Shown piece by piece: positions 1 through 7,330 of a stretch of DNA of 64,000 bases. The DNA is from Streptomyces sp. NBC_00659. GTDB lineage: Bacteria > Actinomycetota > Actinomycetes > Streptomycetales > Streptomycetaceae. The notes beneath the pieces are model-generated. The model worked only from the letters and a program-made list of their open reading frames with translations. It ran no database searches and was not told where the DNA came from. The stretch covers positions 62,001-126,000 of the forward strand of contig NZ_CP109031.1 in assembly GCF_036226925.1 (NCBI RefSeq). The letters run 5' to 3'. The first letter of the stretch is position 1; each line of letters begins with the position of its first letter. A program made the translations under genes and the position numbers.

Positions 1-2
1 CG

Positions 3-677
3 CTGGCGCCGCTGCTGCGAGGCCGGGTGCCGCGGGCGGCGGAACGCATCGAACGCGCGGGCCGTGCGCACGCGGCACGCCGCTCGCGTACCGAGGCGCA
101 GGCGCGGGCGGGCTACGGCGAGGCCCCGCTGGACCCGCTGACGGCCGCGCACGCGGTCGCGGCCGGGCTGCCGGAGGACGCCGTGGTCGTCGAGGAGGCG
201 ATCACCACCGGGATCCGGCTGCGCCAGGTGCTGTCCCTGGACCGCCCGGGTTCGTACGTCCACACGGTGGGCGGCGGCCTCGGGTGGGGCATCGGGGCGG
301 CTGTCGGCAGAAGGCTCGGCGGCCCGGACCGGCCCGTGGTGGCCGTGCTCGGCGACGGCTGCACGATGTTCGGGCTGCAGGGCCTGTGGTCGGCAGCCCG
401 GTACGAGGTGCCGGTCACCTTCGTGGTGATGAACAACGGCGAGTACCGCACGCTCAAGGAGACCCTCGACTCCTGGGACAGCCGCTCCACCCGCCGCGGC
501 CGCTACGTCGGCCTCGACCTGTCCCCGGACCGCCTCGACTTCACCAGGGCGGCGGAGTTCTTCGGCATCGAGGCGGTACGCGCGACCGGCGCCGACCACC
601 TCGCGGAGACCGTGGCCAAGTCCGCCTGCTCCGATGCCCCGTTGCTCATCGACGTACCGGTCAACGGCCACGGCTGA
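3..677 (+). CDS. ThDP-dependent decarboxylase, C-terminal part (benzoylformate decarboxylase-like), cut at window edge
   Basis: Only the last 225 or so residues lie in the window; the frame is open to the first base. The thiamine diphosphate motif is visible as LGDG followed about 25 residues later by NNGEY, with a Leu-Trp-Ser-Ala-Ala-Arg-Tyr stretch between them, as in benzoylformate decarboxylase and acetolactate synthase-like enzymes. These enzymes decarboxylate 2-oxo acids or form acyloins. The aldehyde dehydrogenase starting 31 bp downstream suggests 2-oxo acid to aldehyde to acid. The substrate cannot be told from this part, and a link to the polyketide cluster is not shown. Confidence 0.75.
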   Translation: MAPLLRGRVPRAAERIERAGRAHAARRSRTEAQARAGYGEAPLDPLTAAHAVAAGLPEDAVVVEEAITTGIRLRQVLSLDRPGSYVHTVGGGLGWGIGAAVGRRLGGPDRPVVAVLGDGCTMFGLQGLWSAARYEVPVTFVVMNNGEYRTLKETLDSWDSRSTRRGRYVGLDLSPDRLDFTRAAEFFGIEAVRATGADHLAETVAKSACSDAPLLIDVPVNGHG

Positions 678-708
678 TCACCCGCCACGACTGAGGGAGA
701 GCTGGAAG

Positions 709-2169
709 ATGCCCCGATTGGTGGACCCCACCGCACTGCACGGGAAGGTGTTCAGCCAGGGCTGGCGGGCCCCCGCGGGCGGCGCCGCCGCCACGACGGA
801 GCCCGCGACAGGCCGCGCCCTCGCCACGGTGGGTACGGCCGACGCCTCGGACATCCGCGCGGCGGCCCGCGGCGCCGCCCTCGCCCAGCCCGCGTGGGCC
901 GCGACGCCTGCGGCCGAGCGGGCCGCGGTGCTGCGCCGGGCCGCGCAACTGCTGGAGGCGCACGCCCCCGAGGTCGTGTCGTGGCTCATCCGCGAGGGCG
1001 GCGGCGTACGCGGCAAGGCGGAGTACGAAGTCGGTGCCGTGGCCGACGAGCTGTGGGCCGCCGCCGCACTGCCCGGCCGCCCGCACGGCCATCTGCTGCC
1101 CTCGCAGCCCGGCCGGCACAGCGTGGGCCGGCGCATCCCGCTGGGCGTGGTCGGGGTGATCAGCCCGTGGAACGTGCCCCTGCTCCTCGGCATGCGCGCG
1201 GTCGCCCCCGCCCTGGCCCTGGGCAACGCCGTCGTCCTCAAACCGGACGAGCAGACCCCGGTCTCCGGCGGCTGGGTGACAGCCCGGCTGTTCGAGGAGG
1301 CCGGACTGCCCGAGGGTGTCCTCCACGTGCTGCCCGGCGACGCCGGGCCAGGTGCGGCGCTGACCTCCGACCCGGACGTGGCGATGATCGCGTTCACCGG
1401 TTCCACCGCGGTCGGCCGTGAGGTCGGCCGCACCACGGGCCGCCTGCTGAAGCGGGCTTCGCTGGAACTGGGCGGCAACAACGCGCTGATCGTGCTGGAC
1501 GACGCGGACCTCGACGTCGCCGCCTCGGCCGGCGCCTGGGCCTCCTTCTTCCACTCCGGGCAGGTGTGCATGGCCGCCGGCCGGCACATCGTGCTGGAGT
1601 CGGTCGCCGAGGCGTATACGGAGCGGCTGGCCAAGCGGGCCGAGCAGCTGACCGTGGGCGACCCGTGGACGGCGGACGTCGACCTCGGACCGCTGATCAG
1701 CGACGGCCAACTGGCCCGGGTGAAACGGCTCGTGGCCGAGACCGTGGCCGCCGGAGCCCGCGTGCTGACCGGCGGCACCCACACCGGTCCGTTCTACCGG
1801 CCCACGGTGCTGGCCGGCGTGACGGCGGCGATGCCGGCGTTCCGCGAGGAGATCTTCGGCCCGGTGGCCCCGGTGATCGTGGTGGCCGACGACGACGAGG
1901 CCGTCGCGGTGGCCAACGACACGGAGTACGGGCTGTCCGCGGCCGTCCAGAGCGGATCCGCCGAACGCGGTCTGGCGCTCGCGGAACGCTTGAGGACGGG
2001 GCTGGTCCACGTCAACGACCAGACGGTCAACGACGAGGCGCATATACCGTTCGGCGGGCGCGGCGCCTCCGGCAACGGCAGCCGCCACGGCTCGGAGAAC
2101 AGCTGGGACGAGTACACCCAGTGGCAGTGGCTGACCGTACGCGGCACGGCACTGCCGTATCCCTTCTGA
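709..2169 (+). CDS. NAD(P)-dependent aldehyde dehydrogenase (benzaldehyde dehydrogenase-like)
   Basis: A 486-residue protein of normal family length. The Glu motif (LELGGNN), the nucleophile Cys in a GQVCMAAGR context and the EEIFGPV motif are all present, so it should oxidise an aldehyde to the acid. The ATG at 709 is preferred to an upstream in-frame ATG because GGGAGAGCTGG lies just ahead of it and homology begins there. It sits between a ThDP decarboxylase and an enoyl-CoA hydratase, all on the plus strand, which suggests a small aromatic or 2-oxo acid degradation operon. Alternative substrates are possible. Confidence 0.85.
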   Translation: MPRLVDPTALHGKVFSQGWRAPAGGAAATTEPATGRALATVGTADASDIRAAARGAALAQPAWAATPAAERAAVLRRAAQLLEAHAPEVVSWLIREGGGVRGKAEYEVGAVADELWAAAALPGRPHGHLLPSQPGRHSVGRRIPLGVVGVISPWNVPLLLGMRAVAPALALGNAVVLKPDEQTPVSGGWVTARLFEEAGLPEGVLHVLPGDAGPGAALTSDPDVAMIAFTGSTAVGREVGRTTGRLLKRASLELGGNNALIVLDDADLDVAASAGAWASFFHSGQVCMAAGRHIVLESVAEAYTERLAKRAEQLTVGDPWTADVDLGPLISDGQLARVKRLVAETVAAGARVLTGGTHTGPFYRPTVLAGVTAAMPAFREEIFGPVAPVIVVADDDEAVAVANDTEYGLSAAVQSGSAERGLALAERLRTGLVHVNDQTVNDEAHIPFGGRGASGNGSRHGSENSWDEYTQWQWLTVRGTALPYPF

Positions 2170-2193
2170 CGCCTCGACGAGAGGAGCCGCAGC

Positions 2194-3006
2194 GTGTCCG
2201 ACGAGCCGCGCCGCGTGCGCTACGACAAACGCGGCCACGTCGCCCGTATCACCCTGGACCGGCCGCACGTGCTGAACGCGATGGACCTCGCCACGCACGC
2301 CGAACTCGCCAGGATCTGGGACGACTTCGAGGCCGACGACGACATCTGGGTGGGTGTCCTCACCGGAGCCGGTGAGCGCGCCTTCTCCGTCGGCCAGGAT
2401 CTCAAGGAACTGGTCCGCCGGTTCGACGAGGACACCGCGGGCGCCGCGGTCTCCACCTTCGGCAGCCGCGGCAAGCCCGGCTGGCCCCGGCTGTCCGAGC
2501 GCTTCTCCCTGTCCAAACCGCTGATCGCCCGCGTCAACGGCTACGCGCTCGGCGGCGGCTTCGAACTCGCCCTCGCCTGCGACATCGTCGTCGCCGCCGA
2601 ACACGCCGAGTTCGCCCTGACCGAGGCCCGGCTCGGCCTGATGGCCGGCGCCGGCGGTGTGTTCCGGCTGACCCGGCAGGCGCCGTACCGGGCGGCGATG
2701 GGCCACCTGCTGACCGGCCGCCGCATGTCGGCGGCCCGCGCGTACGAACTGGGGCTGGTCAACGAGGCCGTGCCGTACGACGAGTTGGACGACTGCGTCG
2801 ACGGCTGGCTGGAGGACATGCTGCGCTGCGCGCCCCTGTCCTTGCGTGCCATCAAGGAAGCCGCGGCCACGTCGGCCACGATGCCCCTGGAACAGGCCTT
2901 CGCCACGCGGTACGTCTGGGAGGAGCGCCGGATGCACAGCCGGGACGCGGAGGAAGGCCCGCGGGCCTTCGTGGAGAAGCGCCCCCCGAAGTGGACGGGG
3001 ACCTGA
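2194..3006 (+). CDS. Enoyl-CoA hydratase/isomerase (crotonase) family protein
   Basis: A 270-residue crotonase-fold protein, full length, with a GTG start and a strong GAGGAG site. The oxyanion-hole motif [16 protein letters not shown] is intact, and the region after it ([13 protein letters not shown]) carries a Glu at the first catalytic position, while the second usual Glu position reads Gly-Ala-Gly-Gly. It probably hydrates or isomerises an acyl-CoA thioester made from the acid supplied by the two upstream genes. It is the last gene of this plus-strand operon and is followed by a hairpin terminator. Confidence 0.8.
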   Translation: MSDEPRRVRYDKRGHVARITLDRPHVLNAMDLATHAELARIWDDFEADDDIWVGVLTGAGERAFSVGQDLKELVRRFDEDTAGAAVSTFGSRGKPGWPRLSERFSLSKPLIARVNGYALGGGFELALACDIVVAAEHAEFALTEARLGLMAGAGGVFRLTRQAPYRAAMGHLLTGRRMSAARAYELGLVNEAVPYDELDDCVDGWLEDMLRCAPLSLRAIKEAAATSATMPLEQAFATRYVWEERRMHSRDAEEGPRAFVEKRPPKWTGT

Positions 3007-3033
3007 TCCGTCTTTGCGACGCGCCTCGACGCG

Positions 3034-3065
3034 ATCGCCCCCGGCCTCGACCGGCCGGGGGCGAT
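3034..3065. terminator. Bidirectional hairpin terminator
   Basis: A perfect 13-bp stem (ATCGCCCCCGGCC and its complement) with a 6-nt loop lies between the convergent enoyl-CoA hydratase and carboxylase epsilon genes. There is no U-tract, as is common in Streptomyces. Confidence 0.7.
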
Positions 3066-3075
3066 GCTCTGCGCG

Positions 3076-3288
3076 TCAGGCCGCGCCCTGCCAGCTGTGC
3101 GGGGCGCCGAAGTACGTACGGCGTTCCAGGCGTCGCCAGGGGGCCGCCGAGGGCCGGTCCTCGTCCGGGTCCGCTTCCATCCCGCCGGCCGCCGCTGCCC
3201 GGGCCAGCAGGACCGCGGTCAGGGCGGCCAGCTCCTCGGGTCCGGCATGGCCTTTCTCGACACGCAGGATTCGGTCGTCGTCGCTCAC
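3076..3288 (-). CDS. accE: Acyl-CoA carboxylase epsilon subunit
   Basis: A 70-residue protein with the short AccE/PccE pattern: an ILRVEKG strand, then PEELAALTAVLLARAAA, an acidic and Pro-rich linker, and a Trp/Arg-rich tail. Epsilon subunits bind and stimulate the carboxyltransferase beta subunit in actinobacterial acyl-CoA carboxylases. It starts 13 bp after the beta subunit gene stop on the same strand, which is the usual actinobacterial arrangement. No biotinylated alpha subunit is encoded in the window, so a shared alpha chain from elsewhere must be used. Confidence 0.8.
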   Translation of the reverse strand: MSDDDRILRVEKGHAGPEELAALTAVLLARAAAAGGMEADPDEDRPSAAPWRRLERRTYFGAPHSWQGAA

Positions 3289-3301
3289 GATGAGTCTCCG
3301 T

Positions 3302-4840
3302 TCATTGCGGGGGGTTGCCGTGTTTGCGGGAGGGCAGGTCCGCGTGCTTGGTGTGCAGCATCGCGAGTGACTTGATGAGGATCTCGCGGGTCTCGGCGGG
3401 GTCGATGACGTCGTCGACCAGGCCGCGTTCGGCCGCGTAGTAGGGGTGCATCAGCTCGGCCTTGTACTCCTTGACCATGCGCGCGCGCATGGCCTCGGGA
3501 TCGGCGGCGTCGGCGATCTGGCGGCGGAAGATGACGTTGGCGGCGCCCTCGGCGCCCATCACGGCGATCTCGTTCGTCGGCCAGGCGTAGGTGAGGTCCG
3601 CGCCGATGGACTGGCTGTCCATGACGATGTAGGCGCCGCCGTACGCCTTGCGCAGGATGAGGGAGATCCGCGGCACCGTCGCGTTGCAGTACGCGTAGAG
3701 CAGCTTCGCGCCGTGCCGGATGATCCCGCCGTGCTCCTGGTCGACACCCGGCAGGAACCCGGGCACGTCCAGCAGGGTCACCAGAGGAATGCTGAAGGCG
3801 TCACACAACTGCACGAAACGGGCCGCTTTTTCGGAGGCCTCGATGTCGAGGACACCGGCCAGGCTCTGCGGCTGGTTGGCGACGATGCCGACGACCATGC
3901 CGTCGAGGCGGGCCAGCGCGCAGATGATGTTGCGGGCCCAGCGCTCGTGGATCTCCAGGTAGTCGCCGTCGTCGACGAGTTCCTCGATGACCTTGGTCAT
4001 GTCGTACGGGCGGTTGCCGTCGGCCGGGACCAGGTCCAGCAGCACCTCGCTGCGGCGGTCGGCCGGGTCGGAGGACTGCGCCCGCGGCGGGTTCTCGCGG
4101 TTGTTCTGCGGCAGCATCGACAGGAGGTAGCGCACCTCGGCGATGCAGGTCTCCTCGTCGTCGTAGGCGAAGTGGCAGACGCCGGAGGTCTCCGCGTGGA
4201 CGTCGGCGCCGCCCAGGCCGTTCTGGGTGATCTCCTCGCCCGTCACCGCCTTGACCACGTCCGGGCCGGTGATGAACATCTGCGAGGTCTCGCGGACCAT
4301 GAACACGAAGTCCGTCAGCGCCGGCGAGTAGGCCGCGCCGCCGGCGCACGGGCCGAGCATCACAGAGATCTGCGGGATGACCCCGGAGGCCTTCGTGTTG
4401 CGCTGGAAGATGCCGCCGTAGCCGGCGAGCGCCGAGACGCCCTCCTGGATACGGGCGCCGGCACCGTCGTTCAAAGACACCAGCGGCGCACCCGCCGCGA
4501 TGGCCATGTCCATGATCTTGTGGATCTTCGTGGCGTGGGCCTCGCCCAGCGCCCCGCCGAAGATCCGGAAGTCGTGGGCGTACACGAAGACCGTACGGCC
4601 CTCGACCGTGCCCCAGCCGGTGATGACACCGTCGGTGTACGGCCTCTTGGCCTCCAGGCCGAAACCGGTCGCCCGGTGCCGGCGCAGCTGCTCGACCTCC
4701 CGGAACGAACCCGCGTCCAGCAGCAGCCCGATGCGCTCCCGGGCGGTCAGCTTGCCCTTGGCGTGCTGCGCCGCCGTCGCCTTCTCGCTCGGGCCACGCA
4801 ACGCCTCCGCACGGATCTCCCGCAGCTCAAGAATCGACAT
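3302..4840 (-). CDS. Acyl-CoA carboxylase beta subunit (carboxyltransferase)
   Basis: A 512-residue protein, full length for PccB/AccB. The two crotonase-like halves are visible: an acyl-CoA oxyanion motif near GPCAGGAAYSPAL and a carboxybiotin motif near RKAYGGAYIVM. It transfers CO2 from carboxybiotin to acetyl- or propionyl-CoA, giving malonyl- or methylmalonyl-CoA. A locally encoded copy beside a type II PKS could raise extender-unit supply, but it could equally be an ordinary flanking gene. The preceding TetR remnant and the GTTTC/GAAAC palindrome upstream suggest it once had its own repressor. Confidence 0.88.
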   Translation of the reverse strand: MSILELREIRAEALRGPSEKATAAQHAKGKLTARERIGLLLDAGSFREVEQLRRHRATGFGLEAKRPYTDGVITGWGTVEGRTVFVYAHDFRIFGGALGEAHATKIHKIMDMAIAAGAPLVSLNDGAGARIQEGVSALAGYGGIFQRNTKASGVIPQISVMLGPCAGGAAYSPALTDFVFMVRETSQMFITGPDVVKAVTGEEITQNGLGGADVHAETSGVCHFAYDDEETCIAEVRYLLSMLPQNNRENPPRAQSSDPADRRSEVLLDLVPADGNRPYDMTKVIEELVDDGDYLEIHERWARNIICALARLDGMVVGIVANQPQSLAGVLDIEASEKAARFVQLCDAFSIPLVTLLDVPGFLPGVDQEHGGIIRHGAKLLYAYCNATVPRISLILRKAYGGAYIVMDSQSIGADLTYAWPTNEIAVMGAEGAANVIFRRQIADAADPEAMRARMVKEYKAELMHPYYAAERGLVDDVIDPAETREILIKSLAMLHTKHADLPSRKHGNPPQ

Positions 4841-4864
4841 TCCATAGACTCCGAATACGAGACG

Positions 4865-4877
4865 GTTTCTGTGAAAC
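4865..4877. promoter_or_regulatory. Candidate TetR operator (GTTTC-N3-GAAAC)
   Basis: A 13-bp palindrome with 5-bp perfect arms lies 25 bp upstream of the carboxylase start, between it and the TetR gene. This is the expected place for an operator of the adjacent regulator. The arms are short, so the call is tentative. Confidence 0.35.
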
Positions 4878-4993
4878 GTACCGCCGGAAAGGCCATTTCA
4901 ATGATCTTTTTCCGGTAAATAGGGGCCCCCGAACTCAAGAGAATTCGGAAATAGGGGTTCGCGGGGCGACGGATACGGGCCGGCAGGGGGACT

Positions 4994-5407
4994 TCAGGTG
5001 ACGCCCTTCGGCAGCAGCCGACGGGCGAGTTCGCCGATCAGGTCGTCGCCGGCGTACGGGGCGAGCACCTCGGGGACGGTGAGGTCGTCGAGGCGCAGCT
5101 CCAGCATGGCGAGGCAGCCGGCGCGGTCGGCCTCCATGCGCTCGTGGACCTGGCGCAGCAGGAGCGCCACGAGGCCGGTCGAGGGCTCGGCGCGCATGAC
5201 GTCGGCGACCTGCTCCGGGTCGGGCGCGATGCGTTCGTCGGTACGCCGCATGAGCTGCAGCAGCAGCTCGTCCCGGTTGCGGAAGTAGTTGGAGGACGTG
5301 CCGACCGGCACGCCCGCCCGGGCGTCGACCGCGCGCAGGGTGAGGCCGCGCGAGCCTTCGCGGGCGAGAACGTCGATGGCCGCGTCGAGGAGGGCGGTGC
5401 GGTTTCG
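4994..5407 (-). pseudogene. TetR-family regulator with disrupted or unclear 5' end
   Basis: From about 5407 down to the stop at 4994 the minus strand encodes a good TetR protein: a helix-turn-helix with RTALLDAAIDVLAREG followed by LTLRAVDARAGV and the SNYFRNRDELL recognition region, then an effector domain of about 85 residues. No ATG, GTG or TTG in this frame precedes the HTH; the only usable start (GTG at 5311) would remove most of it. Upstream the frame runs into the DUF5302 gene's terminator. A frameshift near 5410 is likely, since another frame there reads a typical basic N-terminus. It would have controlled the carboxylase gene. Confidence 0.55.
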
Positions 5408-5505
5408 GTGTCCGCCGGCCCAAGCCGCGCTCCGTGCCCCGCCCCCGTCCGCTTCCCAAGCCCGGCGCGCGGCGGTGAACCGCGGCCCACTCCACTCGGT
5501 GAAGG

Positions 5506-5546
5506 AGAATCGCCGGTCCCGGAAAGTCCTCGGGGCCGGCGATTCT
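5506..5546 (-). terminator. Hairpin terminator after the DUF5302 gene
   Basis: A 15-bp stem (AGAATCGCCGGTCCC against its complement, with one G-U pair) and an 11-nt loop, 28 bp past the stop of the minus-strand gene ending at 5574. Confidence 0.6.
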
Positions 5547-5573
5547 CTTGTGCTGTCGATGTGGATCCGCTGC

Positions 5574-5756
5574 TCAGCCGGCCTTGCGCCGGAATTGGCG
5601 CTTCTGCCCGGCCGGACCGCTCATGCCCTTCACCTTCAGCCGGCCGTCCTCGTGCGCCTGGCGGTCCCTGTTCGTGTTCCGCTTGCGCGCGAGGACCTCA
5701 CGGAATTTGCGCCGGTTCTCGTCCTCCGTGGAATTGTTCTCCGGGGTTTCTGCCAT
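5574..5756 (-). CDS. Small conserved DUF5302-type protein
   Basis: A 60-residue charged protein with an acidic N-terminus, a RRKFREVLARKR core and a C-terminal GQKRQFRRKAG tail. This matches the small actinobacterial DUF5302 family as I remember it; its function is unknown. The ATG at 5756 has a perfect AGGAGG site 5 nt upstream. It is flanked by a terminator on one side and gene ruins on the other. The same reading frame runs upstream into the MFS remnant, which is a coincidence of high GC rather than a fusion. Confidence 0.7.
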   Translation of the reverse strand: MAETPENNSTEDENRRKFREVLARKRNTNRDRQAHEDGRLKVKGMSGPAGQKRQFRRKAG

Positions 5757-5859
5757 ACGAGCCTCCTGTGGGAGATGTGTGAGGGAAGGGAATTCGGCCT
5801 GGGCCGGGTCGGGGACGGGACCGCCGGCGGCGGAGTCGTCCTTGGCGTTCGCCGCGGCG

Positions 5860-6100
5860 CCGGCGTTCGTCGGCTCGCTGCGCGGGAGCAGCGGGGTGAG
5901 GGCGGCGGTCAGCAGGAAGGCGGCGACGTTGCACCACGGGGTGAGGCAGACCGCAGAGGTGAAGTCGGCCGCGGCGGCCGCGCTCTCGCCCCGGCGCCGA
6001 CGAGTCCGAGGAGGACCGCTCCGACGGCCGCGGTACCGGTCGCCGAGCCGAACTGCGTCGCGGTGTTGACGACGCCGGACCCCGCGCCCGCGTCCTCGGG
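5860..6100 (-). pseudogene. MFS (EmrB/QacA-type) transporter, C-terminal remnant
   Basis: Two pieces in different frames resemble the end of a 14-TM drug transporter. The first is GAGSGVVNTATQFGSATG, the usual Gly-rich segment before TM13. The second is FTSAVCL...NVAAFLLTAALTPLLPR, the last TM helix. No intact open frame joins them and the rest of the gene is absent, so it cannot make a transporter. An MFS N-terminal fragment lies on the opposite strand at 13286-13500. Confidence 0.55.
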
Positions 6101-6109
6101 GGGCAGGTC

Positions 6110-6484
6110 GATCTCCGGCTCGCCCGTCAGGGCGGCTGCGCGGGGCAGCAGCGCTTCGTCGGCGATGCCGTCGCCCAGGTCGACCAGGCGGATCACACGT
6201 TCGGCGTACTCGCCGCGCGCCGCGCGGACCAAGCCCCGCAGCGGTGCCCGCAGCGGGTCGCGGACGTCGTTGTCCGCGCCCGCCGCCGAACGTGTGATCC
6301 ACACCAACTCGGCACCGTTCAGCCGGGGTTCGCCCGGCAGACGTTGCAGAGTACGCAGCGCGGAAGCGGTCAGCTCCTGCGCAGCGTCGGCGATGTCGCC
6401 ACGACCGGCTGTCGGCGCCACCGGCGTGGTCGCGTCGACGGCCAGTCGAGCGGGCGCCTGCCACCCGTTGTCCAGGCGGGCAGG
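6110..6484 (-). pseudogene. Type I PKS ketoreductase domain fragment
   Basis: About 125 residues resemble the structural (N-terminal) half of a modular PKS ketoreductase: ALRTLQRLPGEPRL, then ELVWITRSA, PLRGLVRAARGEYAERVIRLVDLGD and ALLPRAAALTGEPEI. The catalytic half (NADPH-binding Gly-rich loop, Ser/Tyr/Lys) is missing. The fragment is fused in frame to the MFS remnant at about 6105. It is the debris of a type I PKS gene once present here. Confidence 0.55.
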
Positions 6485-6689
6485 CAGTACATCCACATCA
6501 GCCACATGGTCGGCCTCCAGGCTCTCGGACACCCCGGCGCTGTCACCGAGGACCCACGTTCCGTCCGCCGGTGTCTCCTGCTCGGGCAGGGCACGCGGCG
6601 TCCGGAAGCCGACGCGGTAGTGGTCACGCCGGCCGCGTCACTGCCGGCTCCGAGACGGCCGGCGCCGCGATGCGCTCACCGCGGGCCGG

Positions 6690-6912
6690 CCGGGGCAGCC
6701 AGGCCTGCTTCAGCTCCCGGCTGCAGCCACCGCCGCCGTACTCGCGGCACGTACAGCCCGAGCAGGCCTTCGTCCGCGAGCAGCCGGATGATCTCGGGCG
6801 GGGTGCGCCGGGCGCGGTGCCAGGTGCCGGCGCAGGGGGCCATGTGGCGGTCGCGGAAGGCCCTGAACTCCTTGCGGGCCTGCTCCTGCTGCGCGGTGAG
6901 CGCTCCGGTCAT
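6690..6912 (-). pseudogene. FkbI-like acyl-ACP dehydrogenase, frameshifted N-terminal remnant
   Basis: The first 57 residues match the N-terminus of acyl-CoA dehydrogenases of the FkbI/Asm15 type, which oxidise hydroxymalonyl-ACP precursors: QEQARKEFRAFRDRH, then PPEIIRLLADEGLLGLYVPR. After YVPR the expected EYGGGG continues only in another frame, so a frameshift has occurred, and the flavin-binding and C-terminal domains are absent. It follows the FkbJ-like carrier gene directly, as in methoxymalonyl-ACP operons. Confidence 0.6.
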
Positions 6913-6931
6913 CGTCTCGGTCCGCTCTCGC

Positions 6932-7186
6932 CTACAGCGCTGCCGGGGCGGAGAGCTTGCGTGTGACGAAGGCGTCGAGCGCGCTGATGGACCGGAAGTA
7001 CTCCAGCTCCAGGTCCTCGTTCTCGACCGTGATGCCGAATTCGTGCTCGACGAAGGACACCAGCTGCATCGCGAACATCGAGCTGACGAAGCCGAGTTCG
7101 AAGATGTCGTCGTCGTCCTTGAGGTCCTGCACCGGGAAGAAGCGGGAGAGGTACTCCGCGGCCCTGGCCCTGTTGTCCGTGCTCAT
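6932..7186 (-). CDS. FkbJ-like acyl carrier protein (methoxymalonyl/hydroxymalonyl-ACP type)
   Basis: An 84-residue carrier protein. The phosphopantetheine site reads ELGFVSSMFAMQLVSFVE, the characteristic FkbJ/Asm14 form rather than the DSL form of fatty acid or type II PKS ACPs. Such ACPs hold glyceryl, then hydroxymalonyl and methoxymalonyl groups for type I PKS modules. The partner genes beside it (FkbI- and FkbK-like) are reduced to fragments and no FkbH or O-methyltransferase of this route is seen. The protein is intact but may have lost its original job, or may have been recruited together with the adjacent AT. Confidence 0.75.
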   Translation of the reverse strand: MSTDNRARAAEYLSRFFPVQDLKDDDDIFELGFVSSMFAMQLVSFVEHEFGITVENEDLELEYFRSISALDAFVTRKLSAPAAL

Positions 7187-7246
7187 CTCGTCATCCGTCC
7201 TGTTGTCATGGTGTCGTGGCGGTCGCGGAGAGGAAGGGGGCGGGCG

Positions 7247-7330
7247 TCAGCGGTACTTGTGGAAGCCCTCGCAGCTCTTTCGCCCGAGCAGGCGGCCATC
7301 TTCTTCAGCAGCGCATCAGCACGCGGTGGG
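7247..7330 (-). pseudogene. FkbK-like 3-hydroxyacyl-CoA dehydrogenase, C-terminal remnant
   Basis: On the minus strand the residues DGRLLGRKSCEGFHKYR followed by a stop match the C-terminal signature of 3-hydroxyacyl-CoA dehydrogenases (consensus GRLGRKSGEGFY). A preceding ADALLKKM piece in a second frame fits the helix before it, so a frameshift separates them. The order remnant-FkbK, FkbJ, remnant-FkbI is that of methoxymalonyl-ACP operons. It overlaps the 3' end of the AT gene, which suggests that gene's end was created by the rearrangement. Confidence 0.5.

Noticed and set aside
3..3006. Benzoate starter-unit supply as in enterocin
   Set aside because: The decarboxylase and aldehyde dehydrogenase could make an aromatic acid, but the genes lie 30 kb from the PKS behind a terminator and regulator ruins, and no SARP-type site was seen in front of them.
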